From Fidelibacterota bacterium (GTDB taxonomy: Bacteria; Fidelibacterota; UBA2242), in contig JAFGXZ010000114.1 in the NCBI GenBank assembly GCA_016936335.1, forward strand, positions 1-6,982: a stretch of 6,982 nt of DNA, in the 5' to 3' direction. The notes under the pieces are model-generated. The model was not told where the DNA came from. It ran no database searches and saw only the letters and a list, made by a program, of their open reading frames with translations. A program made the translations under genes and the position numbers. Positions 1 through 6,017 of this stretch are shown piece by piece. How positions within the stretch are numbered: the first letter of the stretch is position 1; every line of letters begins with the position of its first letter.

Positions 1-1107
1 GCCATTGTATTTATTATTGGAATATTAACCGCATTGGTAGTCAGTATCGTTCGGCCGGTTTTTGGCGGTGTATTTTCTTTGGTATTAATTGCCGGGTATA
101 TTTTCGGTTCCATCTGGCTATTTATCGAGAAGAGTACCTGGATACAGATGATTCCGGCAATATCGGTTATCCTGTTAAGTTATATCAGTAATGTTGTATA
201 TCAGTTCCTTTCTGAACAAAAAGAGAAAAAGAAAATCCGGGGTATGTTCCAGACCTACATGAGTCCGAAAGTTTTAAAATATCTTGAAGACCATCCTGAT
301 GCATTTGCTCTTTCCGGTGAAAAACGCGACGCTACGATGTTCTTTTCCGATGTCGCCGGATTTACCACAATATCCGAGAGTCTGTCGGCGGAAGAGTTGT
401 CGGTGGTGTTAAATAAATACCTTTCCCCGATGACGGATATCTGCATGAGTTACGATGGTTATGTGGATAAATACGAGGGCGATGCCATCATGTGTGATTT
501 TGGGGTGCCGATGGAAGATCCGGAACACGCCTGGAAAGCCTGCTGGGCAGCATTGGATCAGCAGGCCAGACTCGTTGAACTTCGTAAGGAAATCAAAAAA
601 GATCATGGTGTTGATATATATGTTCGTATGGGCGTGAATTCCGGTGTTGTCAGCGCCGGTAACATGGGCAGCGCCCAGCGCTTTCAGTATACGGTGATGG
701 GGGACGCGGTAAATCAGGCCAGTCGTTTTGAAGGCGCCAATAAGCAGTACGGTTCTTATATAATGATTGGCGAAGAAACCCTGAAACAGGCAAGCGATAA
801 AATCGAGGTCAGAATACTGGATAAATTAGTCGTTAAAGGTAAATTGATTCCGATTACCGTTTATGAATTAATGGCTAAAAAGGGGGAATTGACCGACGAA
901 CAGGACCAGATAAGAACTTTTTTCACGAAGGGCATCGAGCTGTACTGGAATCGTCAATGGAATGAAGCCATCGAGCAGTTCAATCAGGCGATTGCTGTGA
1001 CCGGTGAAGACCCACCTTCAAAAGTTTTTATCGGAAGATGTGAAATTTTCAAGGAGAATCCGCCCGGGGATAGCTGGCAAGGTGAATTCGTTATGACTAC
1101 CAAGTAA
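1..1107 (+). CDS. Membrane-anchored class III adenylate cyclase, C-terminal part (CHASE2-cyclase type), 5'-truncated
   Basis: The frame is open from base 1, so the N-terminus lies outside the window; a TTG at 34 is not a credible start because it falls inside a membrane segment. Counting residues from base 1, three hydrophobic helices (about 1-18, 20-42, 48-70) are followed by a charged linker and a class III cyclase domain (about 106-291). Metal-binding Asp117 (in FFSDVAGFT) and Asp161 (in KYEGD) are present, as are the transition-state pair Asn238/Arg242 (in GDAVNQASR). The substrate-selecting residues are Lys157 and Thr231, the Lys/Thr pair known from CyaC-type adenylate cyclases, so ATP to cAMP is the likely reaction in the cytoplasm. 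The tail (about 301-368) holds one TPR-like helical pair and a PP-x-x-x-W motif seen in many cyclases of this type. Three helices just before the catalytic domain fit the CHASE2-cyclase layout, but the sensor domain itself is not visible. The gene ends before a terminator and is probably transcribed separately from porX. Confidence 0.9.
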   Translation, partial: AIVFIIGILTALVVSIVRPVFGGVFSLVLIAGYIFGSIWLFIEKSTWIQMIPAISVILLSYISNVVYQFLSEQKEKKKIRGMFQTYMSPKVLKYLEDHPDAFALSGEKRDATMFFSDVAGFTTISESLSAEELSVVLNKYLSPMTDICMSYDGYVDKYEGDAIMCDFGVPMEDPEHAWKACWAALDQQARLVELRKEIKKDHGVDIYVRMGVNSGVVSAGNMGSAQRFQYTVMGDAVNQASRFEGANKQYGSYIMIGEETLKQASDKIEVRILDKLVVKGKLIPITVYELMAKKGELTDEQDQIRTFFTKGIELYWNRQWNEAIEQFNQAIAVTGEDPPSKVFIGRCEIFKENPPGDSWQGEFVMTTK

Positions 1108-1134
1108 AACCAAGTATTTCGGGGAACTATATCG

Positions 1135-1172
1135 GGCAGACTGTCGTAAGAAACATGTCTGCCTTTTTGTTT
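1135..1172 (+). terminator. Rho-independent terminator downstream of the cyclase gene
   Basis: GGCAGAC (1135-1141) pairs perfectly with GTCTGCC (1157-1163). The stem can be extended inwards by three more pairs (1142-1144 with 1153-1155) if T1156 bulges, leaving an eight-base loop. The stem is followed at once by TTTTTGTTT (1164-1172). It lies 27 bases after the cyclase stop codon and about 100 bases before porX, so it should end the cyclase transcript and separate the two units. Confidence 0.83.
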
Positions 1173-1203
1173 ACATGCTGAAAACTGAGTCCGTAAAATT
1201 GTA

Positions 1204-1233
1204 TTGGTTGCAAATCCAATTCACGTATATTAT
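1204..1233 (+). promoter_or_regulatory. Candidate promoter for the porX-guaA operon
   Basis: TTGGTT (1204-1209) and TATTAT (1228-1233) are separated by 18 bases and resemble sigma-70-type -35 and -10 boxes. They lie in the AT-rich gap after the terminator and about 35 bases before the porX ATG. The match is imperfect, and shifted alternatives such as TATATT at 1226 are possible. I see no clear Bacteroidota-type TAnnTTTG box. A short inverted repeat, ATTGG (1203-1207) and CCAAT (1216-1220), overlaps the -35 region and could be an operator. The call rests on position and motif resemblance only. Confidence 0.35.
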
Positions 1234-1268
1234 ACAAGATTGTCAAATCCTAAGCCGGGGAAAATAAA

Positions 1269-2834
1269 ATGGTAAGTAAAAAAGGGAAAATCTTGTGGGT
1301 CGATGATGAAATCGAACTGCTTAAAGCTCATATATTATTTCTCAGAAGCCGCGGTTTCGATGTGGAACCGGTCTCTAATGGTAACGATGCCGTAAATATG
1401 GTGACGGAATCAAATTTTGACCTTGTGCTTCTGGATGAAATGATGGCTGGCAAAGACGGCCTGACAACATTGACCGAGATTAAAGATATTAGACCGGGAT
1501 TGCCGGTGATCATGATTACAAAAAATGAAGAAGAAAGCCTGATGGAAAAAGCCATTGGGCAGAAAATTACCGACTATCTGACGAAACCCGTAAATCCCAG
1601 TCAGGTACTCATGGCCTGCAAGAAGGTTCTGGAACAAAACCGGATTTCATCGGAACATGTATCCCGTAATTACATGGAAGAATTCCATTCCATATCCCGA
1701 CGTCTGTACGAGGATCTGAGCAGCGATGAATGGATTGATATTTATAAAAAACTGGCGCGCTGGGATATTGAATTTGACGATCATCCCGATCTGGGTCTAA
1801 AAGAAACCCTGGAAGATCAGGTACGGGATTGTAATATTGAATACGGTAAATATCTAGAAAAACACTACAGTGATTGGGTAAATGAAGATTCTCATTTCAG
1901 GCCAACATTATCGACTGACGTCGTCCGCAAATATGTATTTCCAAGGCTCAGAGCCGGTGAAAAAGTTCTGTTTATTGTGATTGATTGTATGCGGCTGGAT
2001 CAATGGCTGACCTTCGAGCCGCTGCTGTATGAATTTTATAATGTTGTCACGGATTATCATTTTTCGATTTTACCTTCAGCGACGCCCTATTCACGAAACT
2101 CGATTTTTAGTGGTATGTTTCCGTCGGAAATCAATCGAGCCTATCCAGATATCTGGGATAGGGACGAGGAAGACGAGAGTTCAATGAATCATCATGAAGC
2201 GCAGATGATTCAAAATCTGGTCAGTGAAGAGATTCCTGAATTGACCAGATCGATAAAATATGTTAAAGTGCTTGATTCCGATGCGGGTTGGTCAATGGAC
2301 CGAAAATTATCCACATATCTGGAAAATCCATTCATCTCTCTGGTGATTAATTTTGTGGATGTTCTGGCTCACCGACGCTCGGATTCGGAAATTTTAAAAG
2401 AAATCGTACCCAATGAAGCCAGTTATCGTTCGATTGTCCGTACCTGGTTTCAACATTCCTGGATTTATTCGGTTTTGAAGAAATTCGCTGAGTATAAATT
2501 TACTATTATCATCACCAGCGATCATGGAAGTATCAGGGTTCAGAATGATGTAAAAGTTGTGGGCGATAAAGAAACATCCACAAACATTCGTTTTAAATAC
2601 GGAAAAAATCTGAACAGCCATCAGAAATATGCACTGGTGATCAAAGATCCTGAACAGTATAAATTACCAAACCTTGGAATCAATACGAATTACCTGATTG
2701 CGAAAGAGAACTTTTATTTCGTATATCCGACGAATTATCATAAATTTCAGTCCCATTACCGTGATACGTTTCAGCACGGGGGAATGTCAATGGAAGAGAC
2801 AATATTACCGATCGCGACGTTAACGCCGAAATAG
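1269..2834 (+). CDS. porX: PorX-type response regulator with PglZ phosphodiesterase domain
   Basis: This 521-residue protein has the length and domain order of PorX, the response regulator that works with the PorY kinase to control T9SS genes and cargo secretion in Bacteroidota. The receiver domain (about 6-123) is complete: acidic pair Asp12/Asp13, phosphoacceptor Asp56 (in LLDEMM), Thr84 and Lys106. A helical linker (about 125-215) leads to a PglZ/alkaline-phosphatase-fold domain (about 230-518). There, Thr272 (in PSATPYSR) fits the catalytic threonine, and Asp239 (IDCMR), Asp364/His368 (FVDVLAH), Asp418/His419 (SDHG) and His503 (QHGG) fit zinc ligands. As I recall, P. gingivalis PorX hydrolyses cyclic and linear oligonucleotides; activity here is inferred from the intact residues. 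The ATG at 1269 puts the first receiver strand (KILWVDDE) at residue 7 and has a GGGG stretch at 1257-1260 upstream. No PorY-type kinase is in the window. The gene heads the operon. Confidence 0.93.
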   Translation: MVSKKGKILWVDDEIELLKAHILFLRSRGFDVEPVSNGNDAVNMVTESNFDLVLLDEMMAGKDGLTTLTEIKDIRPGLPVIMITKNEEESLMEKAIGQKITDYLTKPVNPSQVLMACKKVLEQNRISSEHVSRNYMEEFHSISRRLYEDLSSDEWIDIYKKLARWDIEFDDHPDLGLKETLEDQVRDCNIEYGKYLEKHYSDWVNEDSHFRPTLSTDVVRKYVFPRLRAGEKVLFIVIDCMRLDQWLTFEPLLYEFYNVVTDYHFSILPSATPYSRNSIFSGMFPSEINRAYPDIWDRDEEDESSMNHHEAQMIQNLVSEEIPELTRSIKYVKVLDSDAGWSMDRKLSTYLENPFISLVINFVDVLAHRRSDSEILKEIVPNEASYRSIVRTWFQHSWIYSVLKKFAEYKFTIIITSDHGSIRVQNDVKVVGDKETSTNIRFKYGKNLNSHQKYALVIKDPEQYKLPNLGINTNYLIAKENFYFVYPTNYHKFQSHYRDTFQHGGMSMEETILPIATLTPK

Positions 2835-2838
2835 AACG

Positions 2839-3303
2839 ATGATAGATTTAACCAGTTCTTCAGCCGCCGAGACAGAACGTCTGGGTGAAATCATTGCTTC
2901 ACAATTGAATCGGGGAGATGTGCTGGCGTTTGTCGGCGATCTGGCAGCCGGTAAAACAACTATGATCCGGGGTATTTGCCGCGGACTGAATATTCAGCAG
3001 CAAATCGAAAGTCCAACCTATACTCTGGTCAATGAGTATGTGGGGAAAATTCCGGTTTACCACATGGATTGTTATCGGGAAAATCGTCTGGAAGAGTGGC
3101 TGGAATTGGGGATTAATGATTATTTTTTTGGAGAAGGGATTACGCTGGTAGAATGGGCGGATACTATCGCTGAACTGATTCCTGATACGGCGATTCGAAT
3201 CTGGCTGAATCATAATCTAAGCACCGAAAACACCCGGCAGATTCGTATTGAAGCATTAGAAACGATTGAAAAGAGAACTATCGATTTATTTAAAATTCAA
3301 TAA
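2839..3303 (+). CDS. tsaE: tRNA threonylcarbamoyladenosine biosynthesis ATPase TsaE
   Basis: TsaE is the small P-loop ATPase that works with TsaB and TsaD to transfer the threonylcarbamoyl group onto A37 of ANN-decoding tRNAs (t6A) in the cytoplasm. The 154-residue product has the usual family length and motifs: Walker A GDLAAGKT (33-40), the SPTYTLVNEY segment (58-67), HMDCYR (75-80) and LVEWAD (103-108). The Walker A carries Ala where most TsaE proteins have Gly (commonly LGAGKT); the Lys and Thr needed for ATP binding are kept. The ATG lies 4 bases after the porX stop with no clear Shine-Dalgarno sequence, which suggests coupling to porX translation. Being next to tsaB supports the assignment. 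TsaC and TsaD, also required for t6A, are not in the window. Confidence 0.95.
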   Translation: MIDLTSSSAAETERLGEIIASQLNRGDVLAFVGDLAAGKTTMIRGICRGLNIQQQIESPTYTLVNEYVGKIPVYHMDCYRENRLEEWLELGINDYFFGEGITLVEWADTIAELIPDTAIRIWLNHNLSTENTRQIRIEALETIEKRTIDLFKIQ

Positions 3304-3307
3304 ACTG

Positions 3308-3970
3308 ATGAATATTTTAGGAATAGATACATCCACAAATAACTGTAGTGTCGGTATTGTTATCAATGGTAAATTGGTGGGCCGGAACGCGCAAATCGGT
3401 CGTTCCATGGCATCAGAACAACTCATTTCTCTGATCGATGATTTATTAAAACAATCGATCCCGATGAGTGAAATTGACGCAATTGCAGTCAGTATCGGTC
3501 CGGGTTCTTATACAGGGTTGCGAATTGGATTAAGCACAGCCAAGGGATTGGCGTTTGCCCGAAGACTGCCGGTTTTACCGGTTCCGACAATGGTGGTTCT
3601 CGAAAGCGTTGCCCGTCAAACCATTGACTCGGATATGGTTTTGATGATAAAGTCACACCGGGATCTGGCCTATCACGTGTATTGCCAAAAAGAAAATCCC
3701 CTCCACATTGACTCCATAGACATCGGTTATGATTCTTTTTTCGATATTCGTCAACGGTATCAGAATCAGTACCTATATATTAGTCCATCGGAAATCAGCG
3801 ACCCGGATTTTAATGTGGTTGAGACACTTTTTCCAGAAGGAGATCACGTTGCCTTGCTGGCACATCAGCATTATCAGGTCCTGCGTTCCCAAAGTGTTCC
3901 TGGGTTGGAACCCCTGTATTTAAGTGAATTTGAGGTCAAAAAGTGGAAACCGAAAACAGAATCCGGATAA
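3308..3970 (+). CDS. tsaB: tRNA threonylcarbamoyladenosine biosynthesis protein TsaB
   Basis: TsaB is the non-catalytic, ASKHA-fold partner that forms a heterodimer with TsaD in the bacterial t6A complex. I chose the ATG at 3308, giving 220 residues, because the protein then opens with the family's N-terminal strand MNILGIDTST; the frame extends upstream to a TTG at 3266, but that would add 14 atypical residues inside tsaE. The second hallmark, GPGSYTGLRIG (64-74), is intact, followed by STAKGLAFA (76-84) and LPVLPVPT (87-94), as expected for the N-terminal half. The C-terminal half (about 110-220) is divergent, which is normal for TsaB. It starts 4 bases after the tsaE stop without a strong ribosome binding site, and its last 28 bases overlap rimI. 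Confidence 0.93.
   Translation: MNILGIDTSTNNCSVGIVINGKLVGRNAQIGRSMASEQLISLIDDLLKQSIPMSEIDAIAVSIGPGSYTGLRIGLSTAKGLAFARRLPVLPVPTMVVLESVARQTIDSDMVLMIKSHRDLAYHVYCQKENPLHIDSIDIGYDSFFDIRQRYQNQYLYISPSEISDPDFNVVETLFPEGDHVALLAHQHYQVLRSQSVPGLEPLYLSEFEVKKWKPKTESG
3932..3936 (+). promoter_or_regulatory. Ribosome binding site for rimI
   Basis: GAGGT lies inside the 3' end of tsaB, six bases before the GTG at 3943. This is close to ideal Shine-Dalgarno spacing and is the main reason for accepting a GTG start that overlaps tsaB by 28 bases. Confidence 0.6.
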
Positions 3971-4395
3971 ATCCCGCCGACGAACGGGATCTCTGCGAGG
4001 TCTTAGATATAGAGAATTCTTCGTTCAATACGCCGTGGACACTTGATTTTTTTAAACATGAACTATATAATCCGGTGAGTTTTTTTTATATTTTAAAAAT
4101 TCAGGATAAATTAGCAGGTTATGTTATATTCTGGATTTTCGAAGATGAAGCCCATATTGCCAATATCGCCATTCACCCGGATTACCGAAAAATGGGCTAC
4201 GGAGAGCATTTACTAAAATGGATTTTTGATTTTTGCCGGAAAAAGGGAGCTTTGACAATTTCACTGGAAGTCAATGAAATCAACAAAGCCGCCCGGCAAT
4301 TGTATACCAAGACAGGATTTCGAAGTGTCGGAAGACGGGTAAAGTACTATGAAGACAGCTACGATGCCTTGATACTGACTAAAATATTGGAGTGA
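3943..4395 (+). CDS. rimI: Ribosomal protein S18-alanine N-acetyltransferase RimI (GNAT family)
   Basis: RimI transfers an acetyl group from acetyl-CoA to the N-terminal amine of ribosomal protein S18; some homologues also acetylate other protein N-termini. The 150-residue protein is one GNAT domain. The acetyl-CoA pyrophosphate loop is RKMGYG (82-87), preceded by the strand ANIAIHPDYR (73-82). Glu109 (in LEVNEINKAA) and Tyr121 (in QLYTKTGF) match the catalytic Glu and Tyr of E. coli RimI. The C-terminal VKYYEDSYDALIL segment (133-145) is typical of the family. The GTG start is favoured by a GAGGT sequence upstream and by RIRINPADERDL as the first strand and helix. Adjacency to tsaB is very common in bacteria and supports RimI over a generic GNAT acetyltransferase. 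The substrate has not been shown for this lineage. Confidence 0.88.
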   Translation: METENRIRINPADERDLCEVLDIENSSFNTPWTLDFFKHELYNPVSFFYILKIQDKLAGYVIFWIFEDEAHIANIAIHPDYRKMGYGEHLLKWIFDFCRKKGALTISLEVNEINKAARQLYTKTGFRSVGRRVKYYEDSYDALILTKILE

Positions 4396-4402
4396 GGTCA
4401 CT

Positions 4403-5248
4403 ATGGTTGACTGGTTTCGCAGAACAAAAACAGGTTTACTGAGCACGGAGAAAAAGGTAATTCCCGATGGGCTATGGATTAAATGTCCCAAGTGCTCGGA
4501 ATACCTCTACAAACGGGAACTGGAACGGAATTTCTGGATTTGCACCCAATGCCAGTACCATTTTCGAATTTCCAGCAACAACTATTTTACTATTTTGATT
4601 GATGGTGAATATGAAGAATTCAATCAGAAAATAAAATCCAACGATCCCCTGAAGTTCAAAGATTCAAAACGGTATAGCGATCGTTTGAAAGAAGCTCATG
4701 CAAAGACCGGGCTTTACGATGCTGTTGTTACCGTCGAAGGTGATATTGACAGGCATCGGGTTGTGCTCTGCGTAATGGACTTTAATTTTGTGGGCGGTAG
4801 TATGGGGTCTGTCGTCGGTGAAAAAATCTCCCGGGCAATCGACCGGGCCAGAGAAAAAAAACTGCCTTTACTCATTGTTTCCAGCTCCGGCGGCGCTCGT
4901 ATGCAGGAGGGTGTTCTTTCCCTGATGCAGATGGCGAAAACCAGCGCCAAACTGGCGCAATTTCACGAAGAGGGTGGACTTTTTATATCCATTCTTACGG
5001 ATCCTACAACCGGAGGAACAACCGCCAGTTTTGCAATGCTTGGTGATATCATCATTGCCGAACCGGGTGCTTTGATTGGATTTGCCGGAGAGCGGGTCAT
5101 CAAGCAGACTATTGGTAAAGACTTGCCGGAAGGCTTTCAGCGCGCCGAATTTCTTTTGGAAAAAGGATTTGTGGATATGATTGTCGGGCGTTCGGAAATT
5201 AAAAAGACCATCATCAAATTACTGGATTTCTTTAATGATAAAAACTAG
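4403..5248 (+). CDS. accD: Acetyl-CoA carboxylase carboxyltransferase subunit beta
   Basis: AccD is the beta subunit of the carboxyltransferase. With AccA it moves the carboxyl group from biotinylated AccB to acetyl-CoA, making malonyl-CoA for fatty acid synthesis in the cytoplasm. The 281-residue protein has the normal bacterial length. A four-cysteine zinc ribbon (Cys28, Cys31, Cys47, Cys50) is followed by the crotonase-like carboxyltransferase core with SSGGARMQEG (161-170), TTGGTTASF (202-210) and GFAGERV (226-232), all hallmarks of AccD. The ATG has GAGGT at 4394-4398 four bases upstream, overlapping the rimI stop codon, and GGAG at 4389-4392 as an alternative. No accA lies next to it in the window. 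It overlaps surE by 14 bases. Confidence 0.97.
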   Translation: MVDWFRRTKTGLLSTEKKVIPDGLWIKCPKCSEYLYKRELERNFWICTQCQYHFRISSNNYFTILIDGEYEEFNQKIKSNDPLKFKDSKRYSDRLKEAHAKTGLYDAVVTVEGDIDRHRVVLCVMDFNFVGGSMGSVVGEKISRAIDRAREKKLPLLIVSSSGGARMQEGVLSLMQMAKTSAKLAQFHEEGGLFISILTDPTTGGTTASFAMLGDIIIAEPGALIGFAGERVIKQTIGKDLPEGFQRAEFLLEKGFVDMIVGRSEIKKTIIKLLDFFNDKN

Positions 5249-6017
5249 ACCCTATGTACTGGTAACCAACGATGACGGGATTGCAGCGCCCGGCATCCAC
5301 GCGCTGGTTCAGGAATTGAAGAAAAGTGCCGATGTGGTTGTAGTAGCACCTGACAGTGAGAAAAGCGCCGTCGGACACGCGATTACACTATCCGATCCGA
5401 TTCGGGTCAGCAGCTTTAATAAATCCGGTCAGTGGGAAGGTTACGCAGTATCAGGGACACCCTCGGATTGTGTGAAAATTGCTGTCGGAGCGCTGCTGGA
5501 TCGTAGGCCGGATATGGTGATAAGCGGCATCAACCTTGGATCTAATGCCGGTATTAATGTAATCTATTCCGGAACTGTGTCTGCTGCAACCGAGGGAACG
5601 ATCCTGGGAATTCCATCGATTGCTGTTTCTCTCACCACCTACACAGATCCGATTTTTGTACCGGCTGCCCAATTTGCGGTGAAAATGATGACGATCGTAC
5701 TTTCCAGGGGATTACCGGATCGAACACTACTGAATATCAATGTACCGAATCTACCGGAAAAGGAAATCGCCGGGGTTAGAGTTACCCGCCAGGGAATGGC
5801 CAATTTTGCGGAGACCTTTGATAAAAGAGTTGATCCCCGAAATCGGATTTATTACTGGATGGATGGCAAAAAGGAGGAAATAAGCGCTGAAGATGATGTT
5901 GATGACGAAGCGATTAAACAGGGGTACATCTCTATCACTCCGGTAAAATATGATTTGACAAATTATAAATTTATCGATGCATTAAACAACTGGCTGCCGG
6001 AGATTTTAGGAGAGTGA
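5235..6017 (+). CDS. surE: 5'/3'-nucleotidase SurE
   Basis: SurE is a metal-dependent phosphatase that dephosphorylates nucleoside 5'- and 3'-monophosphates; some members also degrade short polyphosphate. The ATG at 5235 gives 260 residues and places the first strand YVLVTNDDG at residue 7, as in the family; the frame is open upstream to 5181, but that stretch lies within accD. Metal ligands Asp13 and Asp14 (TNDDG), Ser44 (EKSAVGHA) and Asn100 (SGINLGSN) are all present. SGTPSDCV (73-80), YSGTVSAATEG (111-121), the RVDPRNRIYYW segment (198-208) and YISITP (231-236) complete the SurE pattern. The start overlaps the last 14 bases of accD without a strong Shine-Dalgarno sequence, suggesting coupling. 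The gene ends in a GTGA overlap with guaA. Confidence 0.95.
   Translation: MIKTRPYVLVTNDDGIAAPGIHALVQELKKSADVVVVAPDSEKSAVGHAITLSDPIRVSSFNKSGQWEGYAVSGTPSDCVKIAVGALLDRRPDMVISGINLGSNAGINVIYSGTVSAATEGTILGIPSIAVSLTTYTDPIFVPAAQFAVKMMTIVLSRGLPDRTLLNINVPNLPEKEIAGVRVTRQGMANFAETFDKRVDPRNRIYYWMDGKKEEISAEDDVDDEAIKQGYISITPVKYDLTNYKFIDALNNWLPEILGE
5999..6012 (+). promoter_or_regulatory. Ribosome binding region for guaA
   Basis: Two Shine-Dalgarno-like sequences precede the GTG at 6014: GGAG at 5999-6002 (11 bases before the start) and AGGAG at 6008-6012 (only 1 base before). The closer one matches better but is too near for normal initiation, so the upstream one, or re-initiation after the surE stop through the shared GTGA, is more likely to be used. 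Confidence 0.4.

Noticed and set aside
1099..1116. Direct repeat ACCAAGTA spaced by 10 bases at the cyclase stop codon
   Set aside because: Eight bases repeated once in AT-rich sequence is compatible with chance; no flanking mobile-element signature was seen.
1269..2834. PglZ domain as part of a BREX phage-defence system
   Set aside because: The receiver-PglZ fusion with the PorX length and motifs, and the absence of any BrxA/B/C, PglX or BrxL neighbour, argue for a PorX regulator rather than BREX.
2899..3213. 104-codon open frame on the minus strand
   Set aside because: It lies fully within tsaE, whose conserved motifs are all read on the + strand; the minus product resembles no family I recognise.
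3266..3307. Longer N-terminus for TsaB from a TTG
   Set aside because: The extra 14 residues lie within tsaE and precede the canonical MNILGIDTST start of the family.
3569..3581. Palindromic CCGGTTTTACCGG in tsaB
   Set aside because: It is explained by the conserved coding repeat LPVLPV, with no T-run and no intergenic position.
4944..4958. Hairpin GCGCCA-AAC-TGGCGC inside accD
   Set aside because: It is a strong 6-bp stem, but it is not followed by a T-run and it encodes the ordinary AccD residues SAKLAQ; an intragenic terminator or attenuator is not supported.
5181..5234. Longer N-terminus for SurE starting inside accD
   Set aside because: SurE proteins start just before the NDDG strand, which the ATG at 5235 gives exactly.
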